Shown: positions 18,748-28,210, numbered from the stretch's first letter. The stretch: 64,000 nucleotides of DNA from Tenacibaculum pacificus (GCF_027941775.1 NZ_CP115917.1:726001-790000); one strand, 5' to 3'. Notes: generated by a model from the letters alone, not told the origin. Translations and numbers: made by a program.

Positions 18748-20190
18748 ATGAATATCAAAAATTATATAAACGGTGAATTTATCAATCCAATTCAAAATAA
18801 TTGGATACATAATTATAATCCATCAATTGGAGAAATATATGGGCAAATTCCTAATTCAACAAAAGAAGATGTAGCACTTGCATACGAATCAGCTGAAAAA
18901 GCATTTCCAAGTTGGTCGAATACAACTTTAGAAGAACGAAGCGTTATTTTATCAAAAATTTCAGAATTGATAAAAGAAAAGTTGACTTTTTTAGCTGAAG
19001 CGGAATCTAAAGATAATGGGAAACCTATCAGTTTAGCAAAACAAATTGATATTCCAAGAGCAGCAAGTAATTTTCAGTTTTTTGCAAATGCTATAACGCA
19101 GTTTTCTTCGGAAGCGCATGAAAGTGTTGGTTTAAATGCGATGAATTTTACTTTACGTCAGCCAATTGGAGTTGTTGGTTGTATTTCGCCTTGGAATTTG
19201 CCGTTATATTTATTTACGTGGAAAATAGCACCAGCCATAGCCGCGGGAAATTGTGTCGTTGCTAAACCAAGTGAAATTACACCAATGACAGCATATTTAT
19301 TAGGTGAAATTTGTACTGAAGCAGGTTTGCCGAAAGGAGTTTTAAATATTGTTCACGGATTGGGAATAACTACAGGAAAGGCAATTGTTGAGCATCCGAA
19401 TATAAAAGCAATTTCTTTTACAGGTGGAACTACAACAGGAGCAAATATTGCTAGAGTTGCAGCCCCGATGTTTAAAAAATTATCGTTAGAGTTAGGAGGA
19501 AAGAATCCGAATTTGATTTTTGCCGATTGTGATTATGATAAAATGTTAGCAACGACTGTTAAATCTTCATTTGCTAATCAAGGGCAAATTTGCTTGTGCG
19601 GAAGTAGAATTTTTGTAGAAGAAAAAATATACGAACAATTTAAGAAAGATTTTATTCAAAAAGTATCTGAATTAAAAGTAGGGAATCCTGCTAATAATGA
19701 CACAAGTATTGGTGCTTTGGTATCAAAAGAGCATCTAGAAAAAGTAAAATCATATATTGATATTGCTGAGCAAGAAGGCGGAAAAATTCTTTTCGGAGGA
19801 AATAAAGTCATCGTAAAAGGATATGAAAATGGTTATTATTTACAACCGACAATTATTGAAGTTTCTGATAATAAATGCAGATTAAATCAAGAAGAAATTT
19901 TTGGTCCTGTAGTTACTATTATGTCTTTTAAAACCGATGAAGAAGCTTTGACTTTGGCAAATAATGTTAAATATGGGTTATCGGCAACGCTATGGACAAA
20001 TAATTTAAATAGAACGATGCAATTATCAAAACAATTAAATACAGGAATTGTTTGGGTGAATACTTGGTTATTAAGAGATTTGAGAACGCCTTTTGGCGGA
20101 CAAAAACAAAGTGGCGTAGGAAGAGAAGGAGGTTTTGAAGCACTTCGTTTTTTTACAGAACCTAAAAATATTTGTATTAGCTATGAATAA
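18748..20190 (+). CDS. 2-aminomuconic semialdehyde dehydrogenase (ALDH family)
   Basis: The 480-residue protein is a complete aldehyde dehydrogenase: SPWNLPLYLFTWKIAPAIAAG, cofactor loop SFTGGTTTGANIA, general base Glu in LELGGKNPN, catalytic Cys in NQGQICLCGSR, and the C-terminal FGGQKQSGVGREGG. NQGQICLCGSR and the overall length match the 2-hydroxymuconic/2-aminomuconic semialdehyde dehydrogenase branch (ALDH8A1-like). It would oxidise the product of ACMS decarboxylase to 2-aminomuconate with NAD. It sits between the deaminase and a small DUF gene whose ATG overlaps its stop. General specificity is confident; the exact substrate is inferred from context. Confidence 0.85.
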   Translation: MNIKNYINGEFINPIQNNWIHNYNPSIGEIYGQIPNSTKEDVALAYESAEKAFPSWSNTTLEERSVILSKISELIKEKLTFLAEAESKDNGKPISLAKQIDIPRAASNFQFFANAITQFSSEAHESVGLNAMNFTLRQPIGVVGCISPWNLPLYLFTWKIAPAIAAGNCVVAKPSEITPMTAYLLGEICTEAGLPKGVLNIVHGLGITTGKAIVEHPNIKAISFTGGTTTGANIARVAAPMFKKLSLELGGKNPNLIFADCDYDKMLATTVKSSFANQGQICLCGSRIFVEEKIYEQFKKDFIQKVSELKVGNPANNDTSIGALVSKEHLEKVKSYIDIAEQEGGKILFGGNKVIVKGYENGYYLQPTIIEVSDNKCRLNQEEIFGPVVTIMSFKTDEEALTLANNVKYGLSATLWTNNLNRTMQLSKQLNTGIVWVNTWLLRDLRTPFGGQKQSGVGREGGFEALRFFTEPKNICISYE

Positions 20191-20401
20191 AGAAATAAGA
20201 CAAAAAATTATTGAAGTTTGTGATGCTAAAATTGATAAAAAAGGAACAAATGTAGGCTTATCTTTCTATGCATTTTTTAAGAATAAAAATGATAATCCGA
20301 AGTTATTAATAGAAGTTGCAAAATGGTGGATTGAAACACATCAATTAGATCATTTTGAAAAAGCTGTTAAAATTAAAACAATAATTCAAAATAACGATTA
20401 G
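20183..20401 (+). CDS. Small conserved protein, DUF6500-like
   Basis: The 72-residue protein starts at the ATG (20183) that overlaps the last codons of the dehydrogenase gene. The alternative upstream ATG (20135) lies deep inside that gene and is unlikely. It is helical and soluble (MNKEIRQKIIEVCDAKI, then VAKWWIETHQLDHFEKAVKI). I recall DUF6500 having this shape, but no function is known to me. Overlap and the two-base gap to the SDR gene show that it is translated as part of the kynurenine operon. Confidence 0.6.
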   Translation: MNKEIRQKIIEVCDAKIDKKGTNVGLSFYAFFKNKNDNPKLLIEVAKWWIETHQLDHFEKAVKIKTIIQNND

Positions 20402-20403
20402 AT

Positions 20404-21180
20404 ATGAATTTAAATATACAAAATAAAAATGCCTTAGTTTGCGGAAGTACTCAAGGTATTGGTTTAGCATCGGCAATTGGTTTAGCTAACGAAGGAGTAA
20501 ATATAACTTTAGTTGCTCGTAATGAAGAGAAACTAAAAAAAGTGTTAGCAGAATTACCAAATGATAATCAAAATCATGATTATATAGTTGCTGATTTTTC
20601 TAATCCGAAGGAATTAAAAGAAAGAATTGAAGCTTCAAAATTGAATTTTCATATTTTAGTAAATAACACAGGAGGTCCTGCCGGTGGCGCTATTTTTAAT
20701 GCCGAATTATCAGAATTTGAAAACGCTTTTACACAGCATTTAAAATGTAATCATGTGTTAGTACAAGCAGTTGTTCCGTTTATGAAAGATGCTGGTTTTG
20801 GTAGAGTTATCAATATAATATCTACATCAGTAAAACAACCTTTGGATGGTTTAGGAGTTTCAAATACTATTCGTGGTGCGGTTGCTAGTTGGTCTAAAAC
20901 ATTGGCGAATGAATTAGGTGCGTTTAATATCACGGTAAATAATGTATTACCTGGTGCTACAGGAACAGAAAGGTTAAAAGAAATTATCAATAATAAAGCA
21001 GAAAAAATAGGTTTGTCTGTTGAGGTCGTTTCTCAAAATATGATGAACGCTTCACCTGCCAAACGTTTCGCAAAACCTGAAGAAGTTGCTAATGCAGTAG
21101 TATTTTTAGCAAGTGAAAAAGCTAGTTTTATTAATGGAATAAATGTTCCTGTTGATGGTGGAAGAACGAAAAGTTTGTAA
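20404..21180 (+). CDS. SDR-family oxidoreductase with non-canonical active site
   Basis: The 258-residue protein has the Rossmann pattern of short-chain dehydrogenases: CGSTQGIGLA for nucleotide binding, NNTGGPAGG, and the C-terminal FLASEKASFINGINVPVDGG. The usual Ser...YxxxK catalytic set is altered. IISTSVKQPLDGLGVSNTIRG keeps the Ser but has Asn-Thr-Ile-Arg where Tyr-x-x-x-Lys is expected. A subgroup of FabG-like SDRs with SNTIR exists, so this is a family trait and not damage. Its reaction is unknown. Operon position suggests a step on a kynurenine or muconate intermediate. Confidence 0.75.
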   Translation: MNLNIQNKNALVCGSTQGIGLASAIGLANEGVNITLVARNEEKLKKVLAELPNDNQNHDYIVADFSNPKELKERIEASKLNFHILVNNTGGPAGGAIFNAELSEFENAFTQHLKCNHVLVQAVVPFMKDAGFGRVINIISTSVKQPLDGLGVSNTIRGAVASWSKTLANELGAFNITVNNVLPGATGTERLKEIINNKAEKIGLSVEVVSQNMMNASPAKRFAKPEEVANAVVFLASEKASFINGINVPVDGGRTKSL

Positions 21181-21195
21181 ATAAAAACGAAATTT

Positions 21196-21278
21196 GCGTT
21201 AGGGATTGAAGCGGCATCCTTTTTATAATTTTTTTTATAAAAAGATATAGCGGAAAGCCCGACCTTTAGGGAACGCCC
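21196..21278. repeat. Flavobacterial palindromic intergenic repeat, related copy
   Basis: The element from GCGTTAGGGATTGAAGCGG to CTTTAGGGAACGCCC has outer ends GCGTT/AACGC and a central hairpin CATCCTTTTTATAA.../...TTATAAAAAGATATAG. It shares the GATTGAAGC core with the copies at 9069 and 63752. It lies between the SDR and dioxygenase genes, ending 13 bases before the ATG at 21292, so the mRNA there would be strongly structured. Confidence 0.75.
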
Positions 21279-21291
21279 AAAATATATAAAT

Positions 21292-21822
21292 ATGAATTTA
21301 GTACAGCCTTTAAATTTTAAAAAGTGGATTGATGAAAATCGTCATTTATTAAAACCGCCCGTTGGAAATAAACAGGTGTGGGATAATGGCGATTATATCG
21401 TAATGGTTGTTGGAGGACCTAACAATAGAAAGGATTATCATTATAACGAAACTCCAGAATTTTTTTATCAGGTACAAGGGGATATGGTTCTGAAAATTAT
21501 TGATGATAAAGGCAAAATGATTGATGTAGAAATTAATGAAGGAGATATTTATTTATTGCCTGCTAAAGTTCCGCATTCGCCACAACGTAAAGAAAATACT
21601 GTTGGTTTGGTTATTGAATATCCAAGGTCGGAAGGAATGTTGGATGCATTAGAATGGTATTGTGAAAATTGCGGAAATCAGTTATACAGAGAAGAGTTTT
21701 CTTTAGATAATATTGAAACTGATATGCCTGTTATTTTTGATAAATATTATTCTGATGCTCAAAAATGTACGTGTTCTAATTGCGGAACAATTATGAATCC
21801 TCCGAATAAAATTAAAAAATAA
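21292..21822 (+). CDS. 3-hydroxyanthranilate 3,4-dioxygenase
   Basis: The 176-residue cupin is of bacterial HAAO type. KDYHYNETPEFFYQVQGDM supplies a metal-binding His and Glu, LLPAKVPHSPQR supplies a second His, and GLVIEYPR follows. The C-terminus has the rubredoxin-like iron site typical of bacterial enzymes: two pairs, CENCG and CSNCG (the second inside CTCSNCG). It opens 3-hydroxyanthranilate with O2 to 2-amino-3-carboxymuconate semialdehyde (ACMS). It directly follows a palindromic repeat and precedes the ACMS decarboxylase gene. Confidence 0.93.
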   Translation: MNLVQPLNFKKWIDENRHLLKPPVGNKQVWDNGDYIVMVVGGPNNRKDYHYNETPEFFYQVQGDMVLKIIDDKGKMIDVEINEGDIYLLPAKVPHSPQRKENTVGLVIEYPRSEGMLDALEWYCENCGNQLYREEFSLDNIETDMPVIFDKYYSDAQKCTCSNCGTIMNPPNKIKK

Positions 21823-21901
21823 AGATGTTGTTTGATAATATAAAAACAGCGTAATTTATAGTTAAAAATATTGCAACGATTATTGCCAAATAATAAAAGA
21901 A

Positions 21902-22987
21902 ATGGAAAAACGTAAACTACGAATAAACGGACATTCACATTTATTACCTTATCCTGAGCAAATACCTCAGTTTATGAAGGAAAAAGAAATTTTTTGGGTA
22001 GATGATGAGCGTAAACATATGTTACAAAAAGGTTGGAAACGTCCTGTAACAGATTCTAGTTTTTTCTTAGATGAGAAATTACGTTGGATGGAAAAAAATA
22101 AGTTAGATCATGCGGTGGTTTTAAATTTATCGCAATTATATGGTAACGGATTGCGTTTGGAAGAAATGAAAAAAGCTTTGCGTTTTCAGAATGATTTTAA
22201 CGCAAAAGTACAACACGATCATCCTGATAAATTTACTTGTGGTTTTGTAGTTCACCCTGGTTTTATTTACGGTGCTTTGTATGAAATGGAACGTTGTGTT
22301 GAAGAATTAGGTTTAAAAGTTTTATGCTTACCAACGCATTTTATGGATTCGATAGGGCAGTGGCGTTGTGTTTTTGATAAAGAAAATGACCGTATTTTTG
22401 AATTAGCTGATAAGTATAAACTAGCTATTGAAATTCATCCGTATGATGGTGATAAAATGATAAAATTAGAAAACACAAATTGGCGTTTTCATTTAATTTG
22501 GATGTTGGCACAATGTGGTGATGCGTATCATTTTTATACGTTAAACGGAATGCAAGAGCGTTTTAAAAATATCAGAACTTGTTTTGCGCACGGCGGACAA
22601 TTGGCACAAATGAATTTAGGACGTAGGATTCAAGGTTTTGATGGTCGTCCTGATTTATTTGAAGGAAAAACGCATCCAAGAAAAGCGGTTGGTCATCCAA
22701 ATATTTTCTTTGATACCTTGGTACATGATACCGATTCGTTAAAATTAATGATTGATAAACAAGGGTCGAATCAAATTATTATGGGCTTAGATGATCCGTA
22801 TCCGTTAGGAGAAATGGAAAATGATGCACAATCTTCTTATCCTGGGAAATTGTTAGATTTAGCTATTGATAGAGATATTATCAATGAAAAACAATATCAC
22901 GAAATTTGGGAAGATAACACCTTACGTTGGTTATTTGGTGATGATGAAAAAGCAAAACAAGATTTAATAACAAAGATTTTAGGCTAA
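21902..22987 (+). CDS. 2-amino-3-carboxymuconate-6-semialdehyde decarboxylase
   Basis: The 361-residue amidohydrolase begins with the metal-binding HSHLLPYP motif. It continues with VLNLSQLYGNG, GFVVHPG, a His in IEIHPYD, FAHGGQLAQMN, and an Asp in MGLDDPYPLGEM near the C-terminus, all typical of ACMSD. It decarboxylates ACMS to 2-aminomuconate semialdehyde, diverting flux from quinolinate and NAD synthesis toward catabolism. It is the last gene of the operon, followed by a strong terminator. The fit with neighbouring dioxygenase and dehydrogenase genes makes the assignment secure. Confidence 0.93.
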   Translation: MEKRKLRINGHSHLLPYPEQIPQFMKEKEIFWVDDERKHMLQKGWKRPVTDSSFFLDEKLRWMEKNKLDHAVVLNLSQLYGNGLRLEEMKKALRFQNDFNAKVQHDHPDKFTCGFVVHPGFIYGALYEMERCVEELGLKVLCLPTHFMDSIGQWRCVFDKENDRIFELADKYKLAIEIHPYDGDKMIKLENTNWRFHLIWMLAQCGDAYHFYTLNGMQERFKNIRTCFAHGGQLAQMNLGRRIQGFDGRPDLFEGKTHPRKAVGHPNIFFDTLVHDTDSLKLMIDKQGSNQIIMGLDDPYPLGEMENDAQSSYPGKLLDLAIDRDIINEKQYHEIWEDNTLRWLFGDDEKAKQDLITKILG

Positions 22988-23024
22988 TTTTTTTAGACTA
23001 TTTTTAATATATCAACAAAAAAAC

Positions 23025-23069
23025 ACCGCTTTATTACAAGTTTAGTTCTTGTTACAAAGCGGTTTTTTT
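23025..23069 (+). terminator. Terminator of the kynurenine operon
   Basis: Arms ACCGCTTTATTACAAG (23025-23040) and CTTGTTACAAAGCGGT (23048-23063) form a long stem with a small internal mismatch. A run of T follows. Confidence 0.85.
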
Positions 23070-23092
23070 ATAAATGAAAAATAAATTATTAT

Positions 23093-24490
23093 TTAGATAT
23101 CTGTTAATTTACCCAGTAATTTGAGTAGCTTACTTTTTGTTTTAGCGTATTCATATTCGTTTTTTATGGCTTTTAAATTAGTTTCAATTAATTTAACTTC
23201 TCTGTAATTTATTAAAAATAACGAGCTTTCACCTAACGAAAATTTTCGTTCTTCACTTTTAACAATTGTTTTGTAATTGTTAACTAAGTTTTTTAAGATA
23301 TTGTGTTGTTTTTCGTACGATTCAATTTCTTGTTTGGTAGCTTTAATTTTATTTTGTAAAATTATTTTTGTTGATGAAATTTCAAAATCTAAATCTTGTA
23401 ATTTTATTTTTGCAATTTTTAAATCACCTCTAGATTTTCTTAAAAATAACGGAACACTAACTTGCAACGAGTTTTTGTAATTTGAAGCGTTAAAAGAATC
23501 AAAATTATTTACTTCTGATGATAATAAATTATACTGAAAATCTATTTTAGGAAGTAGGTTGTTTATTTTTAATCGTTTATTTATCTGTAAATTATTCTTT
23601 TTTAAGGCTAATAATTTTAACTTCGGATGTTGTTCTAAATCGTTTTTATCTAAATCAATTTCCGATGTTTTTAATAGCTTATCAACTTTAGAAAATGTTT
23701 TAACATCAGGAATCATAGTGTTTTTTAATTCCATAGGAATATTATTATTAATCCACAAATAATTCGAAAAAGCTAACTTTGATTTTAAATGTTTAATACG
23801 TGCTTTTTCTAAATCTAATTTTCTGTTTTCAAGATTTATACTTGTTTCTAAAGTATCTACGGCAGCTTTATCACCTGCTTTAAAATTTTTAATAACATTC
23901 TTGTGTCTTATCGTTGCATTGGCATAATAATTTTTAAACACACTATATTGTTGATAATATTGTGTCCAATTTAAGTATGCCGAAATAGCATCAAACAAAA
24001 CATTATTAACTAATAACTGCTGTTCTAATCCACTTTGTTTGGTATATATTTTGGCTTTTTTTAACGTAGCCATTCTTTTATTGATAAATAAATTTTTAGC
24101 TAACGGAATAGATATTCCTACATTATACAAACCATTTTTAGGAGTTTTATATTGAGGATTTAAATACTTACCCGAATTATTTTCATAGCTTCCTTTTAAC
24201 TCAATACCATACCAAGTAGGAATTTTAAAAGATGAAACCAATGTTTTATAATACTCGGTATCTTTAAAGTTTTTATTACTGTAATCAACTTCAATTTTAG
24301 GGTCAAAACTACCTCTAGCTTTTAATAATTTTGCTTGATTTGTATTAACAATAAGTTTTGCTTGCTTTATAATAGGATGATATTTTTTTACATATCCTAA
24401 ACTTTCTTCTAAAGAAAGTGTGTTGTTAGGCATATTTTGAGAAAAGGAAACAAAACTTATAAATAGATATAAAAAGGATATATTTTTCAT
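23093..24490 (-). CDS. TolC-family outer membrane efflux protein
   Basis: The 465-residue protein has a signal peptide (MKNISFLYLFISFVSFSQN) and long helical, Gln/Lys/Asn-rich segments in two repeats, as in the TolC/OEP family. Coiled-coil stretches occur at about 150-260 and 350-450. It would form the outer-membrane channel of the exporter encoded just upstream. Its start abuts the HlyD-type gene stop (shared base 24490), so the two are translationally coupled. The substrate is unknown. Confidence 0.85.
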   Translation of the reverse strand: MKNISFLYLFISFVSFSQNMPNNTLSLEESLGYVKKYHPIIKQAKLIVNTNQAKLLKARGSFDPKIEVDYSNKNFKDTEYYKTLVSSFKIPTWYGIELKGSYENNSGKYLNPQYKTPKNGLYNVGISIPLAKNLFINKRMATLKKAKIYTKQSGLEQQLLVNNVLFDAISAYLNWTQYYQQYSVFKNYYANATIRHKNVIKNFKAGDKAAVDTLETSINLENRKLDLEKARIKHLKSKLAFSNYLWINNNIPMELKNTMIPDVKTFSKVDKLLKTSEIDLDKNDLEQHPKLKLLALKKNNLQINKRLKINNLLPKIDFQYNLLSSEVNNFDSFNASNYKNSLQVSVPLFLRKSRGDLKIAKIKLQDLDFEISSTKIILQNKIKATKQEIESYEKQHNILKNLVNNYKTIVKSEERKFSLGESSLFLINYREVKLIETNLKAIKNEYEYAKTKSKLLKLLGKLTDI

Positions 24491-25844
24491 TATTTCTTTT
24501 TCTTTGAATCGGTTGTTTTTGCGTTTGGCTGATAAAAATTAGGCGGAAAACTGTTAATTTGTCGCCATAATTCATACCAAATAGGTACATTTTCTAAAAG
24601 CGCAATTGTTTTTGCTCCTGAGCCGACTCTAATAGCTTTTGGCCGTGGTTGTTTATCATTATTAGGAACAATTAATGCTCTGTATTTACCATTACTACTA
24701 ATAAAATTTTCGATAGCAATAATTTTAGCTTCATAAGTTCCAGATGACATATTAGGCCATCCACTAAAAACAATTGCAGGCCAACCATCAAACTGAACAC
24801 GTACTTTTTCATTGATATGTATCAACGGTAAATCGATAGGTTTTATATACATTTCTACTGCTAAATCGTATATAGCAGGCATAATATTTATTAATTGTTC
24901 GCCTTCTTTAAAAGTTTCTCCAATACCTGATTTTATTGCCTTATTTATGTAGCCATCAAGTGGAGCCGTTATATATAATAAAGAGCTTCTTTTATTATAA
25001 TTAGCTAGGCTTGTTTGTAGTTTAGAAACTTGAACTTCTGTTTCGTATGCGCCAGATTCAGCAGTGTATAAACTACTTTGTGCTTTTGATAATTTATCAG
25101 TATAAGTAGCCATTATTCCTGAAATAGCTAATTGTGCATTGATAATATTGTTTTTAGAAGTTAACAATTTGTTTTTCTGAGAAATAATTTTAGCTGAAAA
25201 TTCTTGAAGTTTTGCACTTTTTTCTTCAACATCTTTAGTAGCTTTTAAACCTTCTTTTTGTAAAGTAAAAGTTCTATCATATTGAATTTTGGCGATATTT
25301 TGTTTTAAAATAACGGTTTCTAAATCAATACTATCAGTTTTAACTTTTAAGTAAGCTTGTTGTAATTTGTTTTTTGCTTGTTTCGATTTTAATTGTTGTT
25401 CGTTTCTTATCGCTGAAATTTGTCTTTTTAAAGCGCCTATTTTATTACCATACGATTTACCAGAAAGACTTTTAGAATTTAATTGATTTCCTGTTCTTTC
25501 GGCAAGTTTTGCATCAAAATAATTACTTTTTATTTCAGAGATACGTAAAATAGTATCGCCTTTTTTTACAAAATCACCTTCTTGCACAAACCATTCTTCA
25601 ATTCTTCCAGGAATTTGAGATTGCAAGGTTTGTGGTCGTTGATTAGGTTTTAAAGTAGTAACATTACCTGTGCTAGAAACATTTTGAGTCCATGGTAAAA
25701 ATAAAGTAACAATTATTGCGAATAAAAAGAATAACAAAAATTTTCTAAATAATTTATGATGCTCTTTTTTAAATATTTTTTTCCTGATTTAAAATCAGCC
25801 AAATTAATTTGATTAGAAATACTATTATTAGATATATTTAACAT
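24490..25844 (-). CDS. HlyD-family membrane fusion protein (probable frameshift near N-terminus)
   Basis: The evident start is the ATG at 25842-25844 (MLNISNNSISNQINLADFKSG). The T-run 25776-25782 (plus strand) has seven bases, and one more is needed to enter the main frame: KIFKKEHHKLFRKF, then the TM helix LLFFLFAIIVTLFLPW. The remainder (about 410 residues) has the lipoyl-like half motif (IPGRIEEWFVQEGDFVKKGDTIL), a long coiled-coil hairpin (about 80-240) and the beta-barrel (YITAPLDGYINKAIKSGIGE). It would bridge the inner-membrane ABC protein and the TolC channel. It lies 13 bases after the ABC gene in the same operon. Confidence 0.85.
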
Positions 25845-25857
25845 TATCTCTTATAAT

Positions 25858-27522
25858 TTATTGGTTAATGATAATTCCTTTATTAAGTGTAATTTTCTTA
25901 TTACATTTTTCTTCCCATTTATCATTACTACTAACAATAATTAAGCTCCAATTTTGCGCAGGATTTGTAATAAAATCTATAATTTTAGTGGCTTCTTTCT
26001 TTTCTATTTGATCTAAAGGATCTTCTAAAATTAAAAGTTTAGGGGTTTTTATAATTGCTCTTGCTAAAATTATTTTTTTGGCAACTGTGTAACCAATATT
26101 TCTACCTTCAGGTTTTAGGTAAGTATCTAAACCGTTAGATTGATATTTTAAAAAATTAGTTAAACCAACAATATCAAATATTTCATAAATTTTATCATCT
26201 GTAATTGTTTTATCACCAAAAGTTACATTTTGTCTGATAGTACCTTTAAAAGGTGTTTCTTCGGATAATGATAAACCAAGGTTTGCTCTGTAATCATTTA
26301 TAAGTAAGCTTTTTATTGATAAATCATTTACAAAAATGTTTCCTGATGATGGCTCAATTAATCCTGAAATTAATTGTACTAAGTTTGATTTAGCAGAACT
26401 ACTTTCGCCTTGAATTAGTATTCTGTCTTTTGGTTTTATAACAAATGAAATGTCTTTTAAAATAGGGTTGTCTTTTCGATAAAGAAAGTATGAAATATTT
26501 TGAATTTCAATAGTAAAAGGTTTTAAGTTACTAACTTTACTACCTTTTTGATTTTCAATAGGTTTATCTATTACTTGTCCTAGTTTTTCAATAGAAGTTA
26601 ATACATCGTAAAATGATTCTAAACCTAAAATTAATTTTTCAACAGAGCTTATTACTAATAAAATAATTATTTCTGCGGCAACAAATTGTCCGATATTCAT
26701 TTTTTGATTTAAAACTAAAAAACCTCCCATCAATAATAAACCAGCTGTTACAATAACTTTAAAACTAATCATTTGAATGTATTGAATGATTAATATTTTA
26801 AAATGACTTTCTCTTGATTTTAAATAATCAGAGACTAAGTTGTCGCTTTTATCTAAAGCTAATTTTGTTTTTCCTGATAATTTAAAACTGATAATTGTTC
26901 TGGCTATTTCTTGTAACCAATGTGCTACTTTATATTTATTTTTAGATTCATTTAAACTAGTTTCTAATCCAATTTTAGCAGTGTATTTAAATACAATGTA
27001 AATTAATAATAGTAGTAAAAATCCGAATAAAATAAAAAAAGGATGATAAAATGATAATAATAATAAAGCAAAAATAATTTGTAAAAAAGCCGAAGGAACA
27101 TCAATTAAAACTTTTGAAATTCCTTTTTGAATGGTAAGTGTATCAAAAAAACGATTGGCTAATTCAGGGGGATAATAATTTCTTAATTCGCTCATTTTTA
27201 TTTTAGGAAAACGATAACTAAGTTCTAAAGACGCTCTTGTAAAAATACGTTGTTGTATGGTTTCTATAATTCTAATTTGCATTAGTTTTAATACGCCACT
27301 AAAAGCTACGCCACCTGTAACAAGTATTACAAGTACTACCCACGATGCTGAAATTTCAGCTCCTTGTAATAAATTGATAATTGCTTGTATTCCTAAAGGA
27401 AGTGATAAAGCTACAATTCCTTCAAATATTGCGTAATAAGATATTTGTAAAATATCTTTTTTTTCTAATTTTAAAAGTCCTAAAAAACGTTGCCAAGGTG
27501 TCAATGGATTATTTCCTGTCAT
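25858..27522 (-). CDS. ABC exporter subunit (fused TM and ATPase domains) with degenerate ATPase motifs
   Basis: The 554-residue protein has a six-helix type I exporter TM domain (about 25-310) and a nucleotide-binding domain (about 335-554). The NBD motifs are unusual. Walker A is GESSSAKS (372-379) instead of GxxGxGKS, though Lys378 is kept. The LSGGQ signature is replaced by NIGYTVAKK. Walker B reads LLILEDP (Glu500-Asp501), with Asp and Glu in swapped order relative to LLLLDEP. The Q-loop region and H-loop are also weak. Catalysis may be reduced or absent. The ATG lies inside the end of the TetR gene (14-base overlap), indicating coupling. A secretion role with the downstream HlyD and TolC genes is likely. 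Confidence 0.82.
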   Translation of the reverse strand: MTGNNPLTPWQRFLGLLKLEKKDILQISYYAIFEGIVALSLPLGIQAIINLLQGAEISASWVVLVILVTGGVAFSGVLKLMQIRIIETIQQRIFTRASLELSYRFPKIKMSELRNYYPPELANRFFDTLTIQKGISKVLIDVPSAFLQIIFALLLLSFYHPFFILFGFLLLLLIYIVFKYTAKIGLETSLNESKNKYKVAHWLQEIARTIISFKLSGKTKLALDKSDNLVSDYLKSRESHFKILIIQYIQMISFKVIVTAGLLLMGGFLVLNQKMNIGQFVAAEIIILLVISSVEKLILGLESFYDVLTSIEKLGQVIDKPIENQKGSKVSNLKPFTIEIQNISYFLYRKDNPILKDISFVIKPKDRILIQGESSSAKSNLVQLISGLIEPSSGNIFVNDLSIKSLLINDYRANLGLSLSEETPFKGTIRQNVTFGDKTITDDKIYEIFDIVGLTNFLKYQSNGLDTYLKPEGRNIGYTVAKKIILARAIIKTPKLLILEDPLDQIEKKEATKIIDFITNPAQNWSLIIVSSNDKWEEKCNKKITLNKGIIINQ

Positions 27523-28192
27523 TTGAAAGCGTGTTAAGAGTTAAATCAATAAAAAATGAAGTTGGAGAAATAGCATTGTCGCAATTTGTTAGCGATTTAA
27601 AATGTTGCTTAATAAATTGTTGATGCAATGCACCTTCAATAATTGTACTAGCTAGTGTAAGCGGATGCTGATAGCTATTGTTATAATTGCTTATTATATC
27701 AGCTAAACGTTTTACAACTTCTTTATATAATTTAAAAAAACCTTCTTTATTTTCGGTATCAACTTCTTTTGTTGAATATGATTTAGAGTTCTCATTAATT
27801 ATAATTAAGTTTAATAAAACCTCATTAATATGCGAGAAATTACTGTCTTGTTCGGTTGTTTTAGTAAGTACTTCAATAGCTTTTATTAATTTTTCTTCTG
27901 AATTATTAATACTGTAAGTTTCTATAACTAATTGATATTGTATCCAACCCCAATACCAAGAAGTTAAATAGACAAGTAGTTTGTGTTTACTTTCAAAATA
28001 TCTGTAAATAGAGCTTTCATTAGAGCCGATTAATTTACCTAATTTTTTAAAATTGAAGCTTTCAAAACCAATATCTTCTATTAATTTAATACTGTTTTCT
28101 ATAATTCGTTTGCCTAAATCGGATGTTTCAGGGTCTTTAATATATATCCCAACAGGGATTTCAATTTTAATATTTGATAGAAAAGTTTTCAT
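27509..28192 (-). CDS. TetR-family transcriptional regulator of the exporter operon
   Basis: The 227-residue protein has an N-terminal HTH (about 27-75: RIIENSIKLIEDIGFESFNF, then KLGKLIGSNESSIYRYFESK) and an all-helical ligand-binding C-terminal domain. This is the standard TetR layout. It is the first gene of the TetR-ABC-HlyD-TolC operon. Its promoter contains a 17-bp perfect palindrome, consistent with autoregulation of the whole operon. The inducer is unknown. Confidence 0.85.
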   Translation of the reverse strand: MKTFLSNIKIEIPVGIYIKDPETSDLGKRIIENSIKLIEDIGFESFNFKKLGKLIGSNESSIYRYFESKHKLLVYLTSWYWGWIQYQLVIETYSINNSEEKLIKAIEVLTKTTEQDSNFSHINEVLLNLIIINENSKSYSTKEVDTENKEGFFKLYKEVVKRLADIISNYNNSYQHPLTLASTIIEGALHQQFIKQHFKSLTNCDNAISPTSFFIDLTLNTLSNDRK

Positions 28193-28210
28193 AAGTAAAA
28201 ATTATATCCG

